Positions 1 to 7,172 of a stretch of 34,889 nt of DNA are shown in pieces. Each line of letters starts with the position of its first letter. Position 1 is the stretch's first letter. This stretch comes from Actinomycetota bacterium (GTDB lineage: Bacteria > Actinomycetota > Actinomycetes > Mycobacteriales > Mycobacteriaceae): NCBI GenBank assembly GCA_030836785.1, contig JAUPLT010000291.1:1-34889 (forward strand). Direction: 5' to 3'. The translations under genes and the position numbers were made by a program. The notes beneath the pieces were generated by a model. That model was given only the letters and a program-made list of their open reading frames with translations. It was not told the origin of the DNA and did no database searches.

Positions 1-452
1 CGGGTATCCCCATCGCGATAGCGCGCCCTGATCTGAAGGTTCTCCTGGTGGAACCGATGTTGCGCCGGACGGAGTTTTTACAGATGGTTGCGCAAGAAAT
101 AGGGCTGCATGTGGACGTAATCAGGGGCCGGGCGGAAGACGTCATGGTGCGGGAGCAGGTCGGTGCGGCAGACGCCGCCGTGTCCAGGGCGGTCGCTAGT
201 CTTGAGAAACTGGCGCGCTGGAGTCTCCCCCTGCTCCGGCCCGGGGGACGGATGCTGGCTCTGAAGGGGGACCGCGCGGGGGCGGAACTCGAGGAGAGCC
301 GCCGGAAACTGCTGGGCCTTGGGGCACAGGGCCTGCGGGTGGTGAGATGTGGAGCGGGTTACGTCGATCCGTTGACGACGGTCGTGGTCGCTGAACGTAG
401 CGCACCACACGGGGGTGCGCGCCGGCGCAGGACAATAGACCACAGTAAGTGA
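1..452 (+). CDS. rsmG: RsmG 16S rRNA m7G methyltransferase (5' end cut by window edge)
   Basis: The reading frame is open from the first codon at base 3 to the TGA at 450-452, so only the C-terminal part (about 149 residues) is seen. It begins with GIPIAIARPDL and VLLVEPMLRRTEFL, the SAM-binding Rossmann region typical of RsmG/GidB, followed by the conserved AVASLEKLARWSLPLLRPGG stretch. RsmG methylates N7 of a guanine in the 530 loop of 16S rRNA; its loss gives low-level streptomycin resistance in mycobacteria. It lies 33 bp before parA, the standard mycobacterial order close to oriC. The last ~15 residues are basic and divergent. Family and position are clear. Confidence 0.93.
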   Translation, partial: GIPIAIARPDLKVLLVEPMLRRTEFLQMVAQEIGLHVDVIRGRAEDVMVREQVGAADAAVSRAVASLEKLARWSLPLLRPGGRMLALKGDRAGAELEESRRKLLGLGAQGLRVVRCGAGYVDPLTTVVVAERSAPHGGARRRRTIDHSK

Positions 453-485
453 TCGGTGCTTTTACGTGGTGAACAGGAGAATGTA

Positions 486-1409
486 ATGAGTGGACCGGAC
501 TCGGTTTCACGTGAAACATGGACGCCCGGGGGAGAAGCGGACACCCCCATTGGTGCTGCCGCCGAGCGAGCCATGAAGGTTCTCCACACCGCCGCGGGGC
601 AGTTACCCCGTCCACCCGCACGTCGCGTCATCACCGTCGCCAACCAGAAGGGCGGGGTGGGCAAGACGACCACTGCGGTCAATATGGCGGCGGCACTGGC
701 CGTCCAGGGAATCAAGACTCTGGTGATCGACCTCGACCCGCAGGGCAACGCCAGCACCGCGTTAGGTATCTCCGAACGACAATCCGGAACCCCGTCCTCC
801 TATGAGGTTCTCCTCGGCGAGATCCGGTTGCAGGACGCGATCCGTCAGAGCCCACATAGTGAGCGCTTGTTCTGCTTGCCTGCCACCATCGATCTAGCGG
901 GCGCGGAGATCGAACTCGTCAGCATGGTCGCCCGTGAGAACCGCCTGCGCAATGCTCTGGCCGACCTGACCAACACCGATTTCGATTACGTCTTCATCGA
1001 CTGCCCGCCGTCGCTGGGGCTGCTGACCATCAACGCACTCGTGGCCGCACCGGAAGTGCTGATCCCGATCCAATGCGAGTATTACGCACTGGAGGGTGTT
1101 TCCCAGTTGATGAGGAACATCGAGATGGTGAAAGCTCACCTCAATCCGGCTCTCATGGTCAGCACGGTCATCCTCACCATGTATGACGGCCGGACAAAGC
1201 TGGCCGATCAGGTCGCCGGCGAAGTGCGCGGCTATTTCGGTGACCGGGTCCTGCGCACTGTGATTCCGCGCAGCGTTAAAGTGTCCGAGGCGCCGGGCTA
1301 CAGCATGACGATCATCGACTATGACCCCGGTTCACGTGGTGCCATGAGTTATCTCGACGCCAGCCGCGAGTTGGCCCATCGAGCCAGTCCAGGGGAGGAA
1401 CAACGATGA
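486..1409 (+). CDS. parA: ParA chromosome-partitioning ATPase
   Basis: A 307-residue ParA/Soj-type Walker ATPase that binds DNA non-specifically and moves ParB-parS complexes to segregate the origin region. The deviant Walker A motif KGGVGKTTT is at residues 55-63, followed by [12 protein letters not shown] (A') and [13 protein letters not shown] (Walker B). I chose ATG 486 because AGGAGA at 475-480 precedes it by 5 nt; an in-frame GTG at 456 would also give an ORF but has no good ribosome site. The ~45-residue N-terminal extension before the Walker domain is variable among mycobacteria. The stop overlaps the parB start (ATGA), implying translational coupling. A parS-like site is embedded in codons 6-11. 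Confidence 0.95.
   Translation: MSGPDSVSRETWTPGGEADTPIGAAAERAMKVLHTAAGQLPRPPARRVITVANQKGGVGKTTTAVNMAAALAVQGIKTLVIDLDPQGNASTALGISERQSGTPSSYEVLLGEIRLQDAIRQSPHSERLFCLPATIDLAGAEIELVSMVARENRLRNALADLTNTDFDYVFIDCPPSLGLLTINALVAAPEVLIPIQCEYYALEGVSQLMRNIEMVKAHLNPALMVSTVILTMYDGRTKLADQVAGEVRGYFGDRVLRTVIPRSVKVSEAPGYSMTIIDYDPGSRGAMSYLDASRELAHRASPGEEQR
503..518. other. parS centromere site inside parA
   Basis: GGTTTCACGTGAAACA matches the bacterial parS consensus TGTTTCACGTGAAACA at 15 of 16 bases; only the first base differs. The core TTTCACGTGAAA is a perfect palindrome. It is the expected binding and loading site for the ParB encoded downstream. It lies in the 5' coding region of parA, where the sequence also encodes SVSRET. 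Identification is by sequence match only. Confidence 0.9.
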
Positions 1410-2446
1410 ACCAGCGACGTAAGGGTGGACTCGGGCGCGGATTGGCGTCCCTGATCCCCACCGGACCCGCCGAGCCGCGACTGGGTAACGCTGCCGCTGA
1501 CGTAGTGATCGGCGGAGTGGTGGGCGGGGCGATGGGTGGCACGATCGCCGAGGTGGTCGATACGACGCCGCAGAACCTGACCATAGAGGAGGTCGGAGCG
1601 GTCTACCGCGAGATCGACCCATCGTCCATCGAGCCCAACCCGCGGCAACCCCGCCAGGTTTTCGACGAGGACGCCCTCGCTGAACTTGTGCACTCCATCC
1701 GCGAGTTCGGTCTGATGCAGCCCGTCGTGGTCCGCGAACTCCCCGCGGCTGAGGCGACGGACCCCGCGGCTGAGGCGACGGACGGGGCCTCGCGGCGCTA
1801 CCAACTGGTGATGGGGGAGCGCCGTTGGCGGGCCGTGCAGCAGGCCGGTCTGGCGACAATCCCGGCGATCGTGCGGGAGACGTCAGACGACAACCTGCTT
1901 CGCGACGCATTGCTGGAGAACATTCACCGAGCCCAACTGAACCCGCTGGAAGAGGCGGCCGCGTACCAGCAGTTGCTCGATGAGTTCTCCGTGACCCATG
2001 AGGAACTTGCCGCCCGGATCGGTCGGTCACGCCCGGTGATCTCCAACATGATCCGGCTGCTGAGATTGCCGATTCCCGTGCAACGGCGGGTGGCCGCCGG
2101 AGTGCTGTCCGCCGGACATGCCCGTGCGCTGCTCGCCTTGGAGGCCGGCGCTGAAGCACAGGAGGAACTGGCGGCTCGGATCGTGGCGGAGGGACTTTCT
2201 GTCCGGGCAACCGAAGAGGCGGTAACCCTGGCGAACCGTAACGGCGAACGTCCACCTACTCCGCCACGACGCAAGCCGATCCAGATGCCCGGACTCCAAG
2301 AGGTCGCCGAACGTCTTTCCGGCACTTACGACACCCGGGTGATGGTGAGTCTGGGCAAGCGGAAGGGCAAGATCGTTGTCGAATTCGGGTCGGTCGAAGA
2401 TCTCCAGCGAATTGTGGCGCTGATGGATCCATCGGTCGCCGGCTAG
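1406..2446 (+). CDS. parB: ParB centromere-binding CTPase
   Basis: A 346-residue ParB. Residues 6-17 ([12 protein letters not shown]) are the N-terminal ParA-contacting motif. The ParB/Srx CTP-binding domain follows, with NPRQPR (78-83) and GERRWRA (137-143). A helix-turn-helix parS-binding region ([20 protein letters not shown]) and the C-terminal dimerisation domain follow. The start ATG overlaps the parA stop and has a strong GGGGAGGAA site (1392-1400). Residues 113-126 are two copies of PAAEATD encoded by a perfect 21-bp tandem duplication, lengthening the loop just before the CTP motif. Residues 30-60 form a low-complexity Gly/Ala linker. ParB loads on parS, spreads as a CTP-dependent clamp and recruits SMC. 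Confidence 0.95.
   Translation: MNQRRKGGLGRGLASLIPTGPAEPRLGNAAADVVIGGVVGGAMGGTIAEVVDTTPQNLTIEEVGAVYREIDPSSIEPNPRQPRQVFDEDALAELVHSIREFGLMQPVVVRELPAAEATDPAAEATDGASRRYQLVMGERRWRAVQQAGLATIPAIVRETSDDNLLRDALLENIHRAQLNPLEEAAAYQQLLDEFSVTHEELAARIGRSRPVISNMIRLLRLPIPVQRRVAAGVLSAGHARALLALEAGAEAQEELAARIVAEGLSVRATEEAVTLANRNGERPPTPPRRKPIQMPGLQEVAERLSGTYDTRVMVSLGKRKGKIVVEFGSVEDLQRIVALMDPSVAG
1741..1782 (+). repeat. Perfect 21-bp tandem duplication in parB
   Basis: Bases 1741-1761 are repeated exactly at 1762-1782 (unit CCCCGCGGCTGAGGCGACGG followed by A). The duplication is in frame and adds PAAEATD to the loop between the VVVRE strand and the GERRWRA motif of ParB. Perfect identity suggests a recent slippage event. 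Confidence 0.95.
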
Positions 2447-2636
2447 CACCAACAACCTATACCGGCCAATTACGTCACTGTGACACCGAGCGCGGAAGTT
2501 GACCACCACCGGACCAATGTCTGGACGGAAGCCGCAGTGCGGCAACACGTTTCGATATCTCGAGTCCCGGGTCGACGGGCCGGGACGGCTCCTTCCGGGG
2601 TCTGCCGTTCGAGGAGGGGCCGAGGCGAGATCCGCC

Positions 2637-2642
2637 TATCCT
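2637..2642 (+). promoter_or_regulatory. Probable -10 element of the GNAT-like gene
   Basis: TATCCT fits the mycobacterial TANNNT -10 motif. A start of transcription near 2649 would leave a ~25-nt leader containing GGAGAG (2664-2669) before the GTG at 2674. No convincing -35 hexamer is visible. The rest of the 227-bp gap after parB holds only an 11-bp palindrome (GTCACTGTGAC, 2474-2484) of unknown role. Confidence 0.5.
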
Positions 2643-2673
2643 GTAGGGGCCCCGTGAATAGCCGGAGAGACTA

Positions 2674-3384
2674 GTGTCCTTTCGCATCCGTCCGCTGCGT
2701 CTCGAATCTTTCGAGCAACTGCCCAGGCATGCTCGCAGTTGCGTGTTCTGGGAGGTCGACCCGGAGGCGGTGAGCACCGAGTACCTTCCCGATCCGGAGT
2801 TCGAGAAGGAAGCCTGGCTCTCGATGGTCATGTTGGAGTGGGGGTCCTGCGGACAGTTGGCCACCGCTGCACGTCCCGACCAAGCTGGGGAAGCTGAGGT
2901 CTGTCTGGGATACGTTCTCTACGCTCCGCCTCGGCTGGTTCCGCGGGCACAGCGAATGCCCACCGGTCCGGTGAGTGCCGACGCGGTGCTGTTGACGTCG
3001 ATGGGGGTTGAACCTGGCCAACCCGACGGGATGCCCACGATGTTGATCGGCCAGGTGGTCAACGAACTTGTCCGCCGCGGAGTGCGGGCGTTGGAGGCGT
3101 TCGGACGTACGGCAGAGGCCGTTGAGATCGGAACGGCGGACTTTGTCGGCGTCGACTCGGACCCGAACATCCAGACCGCGATCACCGCGCTGGGGGACTG
3201 TGCGTTTGATCGGTGCGTCATTGACGCGGGCTTTCTGCTCGACGCCGGTTTCACCGTGGTGGCGCCGCACCGCTACTTTCCGCGGCTGCGCCTGGAACTC
3301 GACAAGGGACTCGGTTGGAAGGCGGAGGTTGAGGCGGCACTGGAGCGACTCCTGGAAGGAGCCCGGCTCGAGCAGGTCGTCTAG
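2674..3384 (+). CDS. GNAT-like conserved hypothetical protein (Rv3916c family)
   Basis: A 236-residue protein, MSFRIRPLRLESFEQLPRH..., corresponding by context and sequence to Rv3916c of M. tuberculosis, which lies beside parB. The central part (residues ~65-190) has the alternating strand/helix pattern of a GCN5-like acetyltransferase, including an HARSC stretch near the N-terminus and LLTSMGV and MLIGQVVNELVRRGVRALEAFG segments; no substrate can be deduced. GTG 2674 is chosen because of the GGAGAG ribosome site. Its TAG stop overlaps the cwlM stop on the opposite strand in the palindrome CTAG (3381-3384), so the two genes converge with no space for a terminator. Function unknown. Confidence 0.8.
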   Translation: MSFRIRPLRLESFEQLPRHARSCVFWEVDPEAVSTEYLPDPEFEKEAWLSMVMLEWGSCGQLATAARPDQAGEAEVCLGYVLYAPPRLVPRAQRMPTGPVSADAVLLTSMGVEPGQPDGMPTMLIGQVVNELVRRGVRALEAFGRTAEAVEIGTADFVGVDSDPNIQTAITALGDCAFDRCVIDAGFLLDAGFTVVAPHRYFPRLRLELDKGLGWKAEVEAALERLLEGARLEQVV

Positions 3385-4619
3385 ACGGCTGGCCGGCCGT
3401 GCTCGACCGTCTGCTCATGGGCGAGCAGTTCGGCGAAGGTGAAGGTTCCGGTGGGGCGATCGTTCTTGCCCAGCAGATAGAGCCGTTTGACTGCGGCGAG
3501 GATGCCCTCCGCAATGGCATCTCGGCACTCGCGGGTCGACAACATGTGGCTGTCCCGGACATTGGTGATGTAGCCGACATCCACCTGAACACTCGGCATC
3601 CTGGTGAGCCGCAGCAGATCCCAGGTTCGACCATGCGCGCGGCAATCCAGCAGGCCGGTGCGGGCCGGGACCTCGCGCTGGATGAAGTCGGCGAGGTTGC
3701 GGCCGATGGTGGACACCGATCCATGCGAACTGCCGAAGTAGAACGAGGCTACGCCGTTGGCGGCAGGGCTGGGGTGACGCTCGAAGCGCAGGCTGATCAT
3801 GAGGTCGGCGCCGACGACATTCGCCGTTGCCGCGCGCTCGGCGTCGGTGGGGCAGCGGTTGATCGGACGAGACAGGAAGGTATCCATTCCGATCGCCGTC
3901 ATCCGACCCTCAAGTCGGCTGGCCAGATCCCACAGGATGTCAGCCTCACTGATCGGGCCGTCCGGGCCGGACACAATCAGCCCGTGGTCGGATCCGCCGC
4001 GGCCCGGATCGATGATGATGCGCTTGCCCGACAAGCGGGGCCCGGACCGGCGGACCAACTCCTCTTCGCGGATGGCGTGCAACGACCCACCGGTGACTCG
4101 CGAACCGAGAAAGTACAAGGAGCGCAACGTTTCCGGGCCGCAGATACCGTCCGGTGCCAGGCCGTACTCACGCTGGTAAGACATCAGGGCGTTGTGGGTC
4201 TGCAACCCGAAGTAGCCGTCCACCAGTGCGGTGTAGAAGCCGAGGTCCTGAAGACGTGACTGCAGCGTCGCGATGTCGTCGCCGTACATCGGGGCGCCGA
4301 ACTGGTGCGCCAATGTACGCGCCCCCAACCGGTAGGACGCCTCCTTCAGCGCACGGTACGTGGCCTCGCCGACGATGCCGTCGACCAACAGGCCGCGTCG
4401 TTGCTGGAACGCACGCACCGCGTGGTCAAGGTCGTCGTCGAAAACGTCCAAGGCCACGTGCTGCCCGGTGGTCAGGTGTTCGTCGGGGTTCTCCAAGAAC
4501 CCCAGAGTGGCGAGGCTGGCGCGAATCTCCACCACCGGACCGCCTCGGTGACCGCGGCGCAAGGCCTCGCCAGGGCTGCCGCCCTGCCAGGATCCGGCAC
4601 CGTGGCTGGGACTCGACAT
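3381..4619 (-). CDS. cwlM: CwlM, peptidoglycan-synthesis regulator with degenerate amidase fold
   Basis: A 412-residue protein with two tandem peptidoglycan-binding domains (about residues 20-180; FQQRRGLLVDGIVGEATYRAL and LQDLGFYTALVDGYFG) and a C-terminal amidase_3 fold. The zinc-binding motif normally DPGHGG reads DPGRGG (R207), and the usual SIHAN strand reads SLRFER, so two expected metal-binding histidines are missing: the protein is probably not a hydrolase. In mycobacteria CwlM is an essential cytoplasmic regulator; PknB phosphorylates its C-terminus, and the phospho-form activates MurA while the unphosphorylated form associates with MurJ. The threonine-rich RPTGTFTF tail is present. 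ATG 4619 (MSSPSHGAG) is preferred over an upstream in-frame start at 4661. It lies 61 bp after trxC. Confidence 0.93.
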   Translation of the reverse strand: MSSPSHGAGSWQGGSPGEALRRGHRGGPVVEIRASLATLGFLENPDEHLTTGQHVALDVFDDDLDHAVRAFQQRRGLLVDGIVGEATYRALKEASYRLGARTLAHQFGAPMYGDDIATLQSRLQDLGFYTALVDGYFGLQTHNALMSYQREYGLAPDGICGPETLRSLYFLGSRVTGGSLHAIREEELVRRSGPRLSGKRIIIDPGRGGSDHGLIVSGPDGPISEADILWDLASRLEGRMTAIGMDTFLSRPINRCPTDAERAATANVVGADLMISLRFERHPSPAANGVASFYFGSSHGSVSTIGRNLADFIQREVPARTGLLDCRAHGRTWDLLRLTRMPSVQVDVGYITNVRDSHMLSTRECRDAIAEGILAAVKRLYLLGKNDRPTGTFTFAELLAHEQTVEHGRPAV

Positions 4620-4680
4620 GGTAGGGATTGTCGCAGACGAAACGCCGTTTACGCCAAACACCGCGGCGCGATGGGCGCGG

Positions 4681-5007
4681 CTACAGCTCGTCGGCGATCT
4701 CGCGCAGCAAAGCCGCCTTACCCTTGGCGCCGACGATTCGCTTCACCGGCTGGCCGTTCTTGAACAGGATGAGCGTCGGTATGGAGACGACGTGGTAGTC
4801 CCGCGCGGCCGCGGGATTCGTGTCGACATCGACCTTTGCCACGACCAACGTGCCGGCCTTGTCGGCAGCGATCTCGTCGAGCACCGGCGCCACCATCCGG
4901 CACGGTCCGCACCAGGTCGCCCAGAAATCGACCAGCACCGGTGTGCTGCTGGCGAGCACCTTCTCGGCAAAGGTGTCGTCAGTCACGACGACCGTCGCGG
5001 CGCTCAC
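4681..5007 (-). CDS. trxC: Thioredoxin
   Basis: A 108-residue thioredoxin with the active site WCGPC (C33, C36) and the downstream cis-proline segment [13 protein letters not shown]. It reduces protein disulfides in the cytosol using electrons from the thioredoxin reductase encoded immediately upstream. Its GTG start (5005-5007) overlaps the trxB stop (5004-5006), so translation is probably coupled and the two partners are made together. The standard mycobacterial order trxB-trxC-cwlM is kept. Full length; nothing missing. Confidence 0.97.
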   Translation of the reverse strand: MSAATVVVTDDTFAEKVLASSTPVLVDFWATWCGPCRMVAPVLDEIAADKAGTLVVAKVDVDTNPAAARDYHVVSIPTLILFKNGQPVKRIVGAKGKAALLREIADEL

Positions 5008-5978
5008 TGCCGCACCCCGGCCAGTGCCGCAGCGGTATCAGCGTCATGCGGGTGAGCCAACCAGCGTTCTGCGTCGATGGCGGCGGCGCAGCCACTGCCT
5101 GCGGCAGTGATGGCCTGGCGGTAGGTACGGTCGACCAGGTCTCCGGCCGCGAACACGCCGGCTATCGAGGTGGCGGTGCCATGGCCGTCGACCAGGACGT
5201 AGCCGTCGGCATCCATGTCGACCTGGTCACGCACCAGTTGCGAACGGGGATCGTGGCCGATTGCGACGAACACACCGGTAACCGGGAGAGTCGACTCGGC
5301 GCCGGAGACGGCATCGCGCACCCGCAGACCGGTCACTGTCGTCTCGCCCTCAACGGCGACGACGGCGGTGTTGGTGCGGAACGTGATCTTCTCGTCGGCG
5401 CGAGCCCGTTCGAGCATGATCTTCGACGCGCGGAACTCGTCACGTCGATGTACGAGGGTGACGCTTCGCGCGAAGCGCGTCAGGAACGTGGCCTCCTCCA
5501 TGGCCGAGTCGCCACCACCGATCACCGCGATGTCCTGGCCTTTGAAGAAGAAGCCGTCGCAGGTTGCGCAGGAACTCACGCCGCGGCCGAGTAGTTCCTG
5601 CTCGCCGGGAACACCGAGGTAGCGTGCCGCCGCACCCATGGCCAGGATCACCGACCTCGCACGGTGGGTGTCTCCACCGGCCGTCACCACCTCCTTGACC
5701 GGCCCGTCCAGGGACACGGATTCGACGTCCTCCATCTGAAGGTCGGCGCCGAACCGAAGTGCCTGTTCGCGCATCTCCTCCATCAGGTCGGGACCATTGA
5801 TCCCGGCCCGGAAGCCCGGGAAGTTCTCCACCTCGGTGGTGGTCATCAGCGCGCCGCCGAAGGATGTGCCTTCAAAGACCAAGGGGGCCAACTGGGCGCG
5901 CGCGGTGTAGATCGCTGCCGTGTAGCCCGCCGGCCCGGAGCCGATGATGATGACGTCGTGAATCGGTGGGGAGGTCAT
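5004..5978 (-). CDS. trxB: Thioredoxin reductase
   Basis: A 324-residue low-molecular-weight thioredoxin reductase: FAD motif GSGPAG (residues 13-18), redox pair CATC (C137, C140), NADPH motif GGGDSA (154-159) and the C-terminal FAD motif GVFAAGD. It transfers electrons from NADPH to thioredoxin. The open frame extends far upstream, but ATG 5978 (MTSPPIHDV) is chosen because the conserved fold begins there and AAAGG precedes it. It overlaps trxC by 3 bp and follows a SigH-type promoter, consistent with induction under thiol stress as known for M. tuberculosis trxB2-trxC. Confidence 0.96.
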   Translation of the reverse strand: MTSPPIHDVIIIGSGPAGYTAAIYTARAQLAPLVFEGTSFGGALMTTTEVENFPGFRAGINGPDLMEEMREQALRFGADLQMEDVESVSLDGPVKEVVTAGGDTHRARSVILAMGAAARYLGVPGEQELLGRGVSSCATCDGFFFKGQDIAVIGGGDSAMEEATFLTRFARSVTLVHRRDEFRASKIMLERARADEKITFRTNTAVVAVEGETTVTGLRVRDAVSGAESTLPVTGVFVAIGHDPRSQLVRDQVDMDADGYVLVDGHGTATSIAGVFAAGDLVDRTYRQAITAAGSGCAAAIDAERWLAHPHDADTAAALAGVRQ

Positions 5979-6020
5979 ACCAACCTTTCTGAGGGGCCCT
6001 GCGAGGGACTCAACCCGTGA

Positions 6021-6046
6021 AACAACAGCGTAGGCGGGCCTGTTCC
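6021..6046 (-). promoter_or_regulatory. SigH-type promoter upstream of trxB
   Basis: On the minus strand GGAACA (6046-6041) is followed after 17 nt by GTT (6023-6021), fitting the mycobacterial SigH pattern GGAA(C/T)-N16-18-GTT. Transcription would start about 10 nt later, leaving a leader of roughly 35 nt before the trxB ATG. The trxB2 operon of M. tuberculosis is a known SigH target, which supports the match; the assignment here is by pattern only. Confidence 0.55.
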
Positions 6047-6055
6047 CGCGCAGGG

Positions 6056-6544
6056 TCAGGGGCGCGGCAGAACCTGCTCGGCGATCAATCCGGGCCGCCC
6101 TGCCCCGCAGTCCGGCCACACCGCGAGGGCCCGCAGTTCGTCGGCCCGGTCCCCGGACAGCACGAGGACGATGGCAGGGCGATCGTCGACCGGGATCGTG
6201 CGCGCGCCGAGAACCGCTGCGGACGGGTAGCCCAGCCCGGCCAGGCAGGCTGCCCGCCGACCGGGATCGGCCAGCGGCCCGGCGTCCCAGGGCCGAGTGG
6301 TGAGGGCCGCCAACTCCTCCGGCGGCAATGGCACCGTCGGTGTGACGGTGATGCTGCGCGCGCTGCTCGGAGCGCTTGCCGTTCGGTCCGCGGTACCCAG
6401 TAGCGCCGCCGCCGCGGCACTTCCGACCACAACGACCACCGCTGCCAGGACAAGCGGCCAGGACCGGCCGGATCCGGGCCGGACGGCATGGGCAGCCGGT
6501 ACTGCGGGTACACCGGTGACGGTGTGGCCCGGCCGTTCGTCCAT
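6056..6544 (-). CDS. RsmA-like anti-SigM protein lacking an obvious anti-sigma domain
   Basis: A 162-residue protein from ATG 6544: ~29 low-complexity residues, one membrane helix ([21 protein letters not shown], ~30-52), then an outside domain with [21 protein letters not shown] and [16 protein letters not shown]. That outer domain matches what I recall of Rv3912 (RsmA), the membrane anti-sigma factor for SigM. The ~90-residue cytoplasmic sigma-binding domain of Rv3912 is not seen: only 14 bp separate the sigM stop from this start, and the frame upstream reaches just into sigM. No strong ribosome site precedes ATG 6544, so an earlier overlapping start is possible, but it cannot supply the missing domain. 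Confidence 0.75.
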   Translation of the reverse strand: MDERPGHTVTGVPAVPAAHAVRPGSGRSWPLVLAAVVVVVGSAAAAALLGTADRTASAPSSARSITVTPTVPLPPEELAALTTRPWDAGPLADPGRRAACLAGLGYPSAAVLGARTIPVDDRPAIVLVLSGDRADELRALAVWPDCGAGRPGLIAEQVLPRP

Positions 6545-6558
6545 TCGACCAGTGTCGT

Positions 6559-7143
6559 TCAGTCCGGCCCAAGTGGGCGCAGCAACACCCCTAGGCTGCT
6601 TCGGGCGCGGGCGCATCGGCTCTTCACCGTCCCCTCGGCGACACCGAGGAGTCGGGCGGTGTCGGCGACGGTGTACCCGTGCATATCGACGGCCAGCACT
6701 GCCGCACGCTGCCCGGCAGGCAGCAGCATCAGCGCCTGACGCACCACCAGCGCGGTCTCCACCCGGGTGTGCTGGTCGCTCGTCGGATGACTCTCGTCCA
6801 AGGGGCCGGCCGCCGGCCGAACCGTGTTGCGACGCAGTCGATCCGCGCAGGCGTTGACGACGATACGGTGCAGCCAGCTACCGACCGCCGAGTCGTGCCG
6901 GAAGTTACCTGCCGTCCGCAGCGCACCGAGCATCGCCTCCTGAACGGCGTCCTCGGCATCCTCGTTGGTACCGCTTCGAGCCCGGGCCAATCGATACAGT
7001 CGCGGCCAGTGCCGGGCGAACAATGCCCCGAAGGCCTGCCGGTCCCCGGCGACGTGGGCGGTGAGCAGGGCGGCGTCGCTGCGGGGGTCGGCGTCCGGAT
7101 GGGGCACGATCCGGACGGTAGCCAGCATCCCGTCGGCCGGCAC
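6559..7143 (-). CDS. sigM: ECF sigma factor SigM
   Basis: A 194-residue ECF sigma factor. Region 2 ([28 protein letters not shown], then [14 protein letters not shown] and [17 protein letters not shown]) and region 4 ([42 protein letters not shown]) are both intact. The neighbourhood murJ-sigM-rsmA-trxB-trxC is that of SigM in M. tuberculosis. SigM controls lipid and ESX-related genes there. The start is uncertain: GTG 7143 gives the length used here, ATG 7128 is an alternative, and AGGTGA lies too close to the first and too far from the second. The gene starts 29 bp after murJ ends. Confidence 0.93.
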   Translation of the reverse strand: MPADGMLATVRIVPHPDADPRSDAALLTAHVAGDRQAFGALFARHWPRLYRLARARSGTNEDAEDAVQEAMLGALRTAGNFRHDSAVGSWLHRIVVNACADRLRRNTVRPAAGPLDESHPTSDQHTRVETALVVRQALMLLPAGQRAAVLAVDMHGYTVADTARLLGVAEGTVKSRCARARSSLGVLLRPLGPD

Positions 7144-7172
7144 TTCACCTGCGCAGGCGGCCGTTCAGGAGG

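Noticed and set aside
456..485. Upstream GTG start for parA at 456
   Set aside because: It lacks a ribosome site, whereas ATG 486 has AGGAGA at the right distance.
1328..1345. Second parS-like sequence (GGTTCACGTGGTGCC) near the end of parA
   Set aside because: Only one half matches the palindrome; the other arm is lost.
2474..2484. GTCACTGTGAC palindrome after parB as a CRP site
   Set aside because: The half-sites are in the wrong order and spacing for TGTGA-N6-TCACA.
3399..4259. Plus-strand ORF of 286 codons opposite cwlM
   Set aside because: Shadow frame; cwlM has all family motifs on the minus strand.
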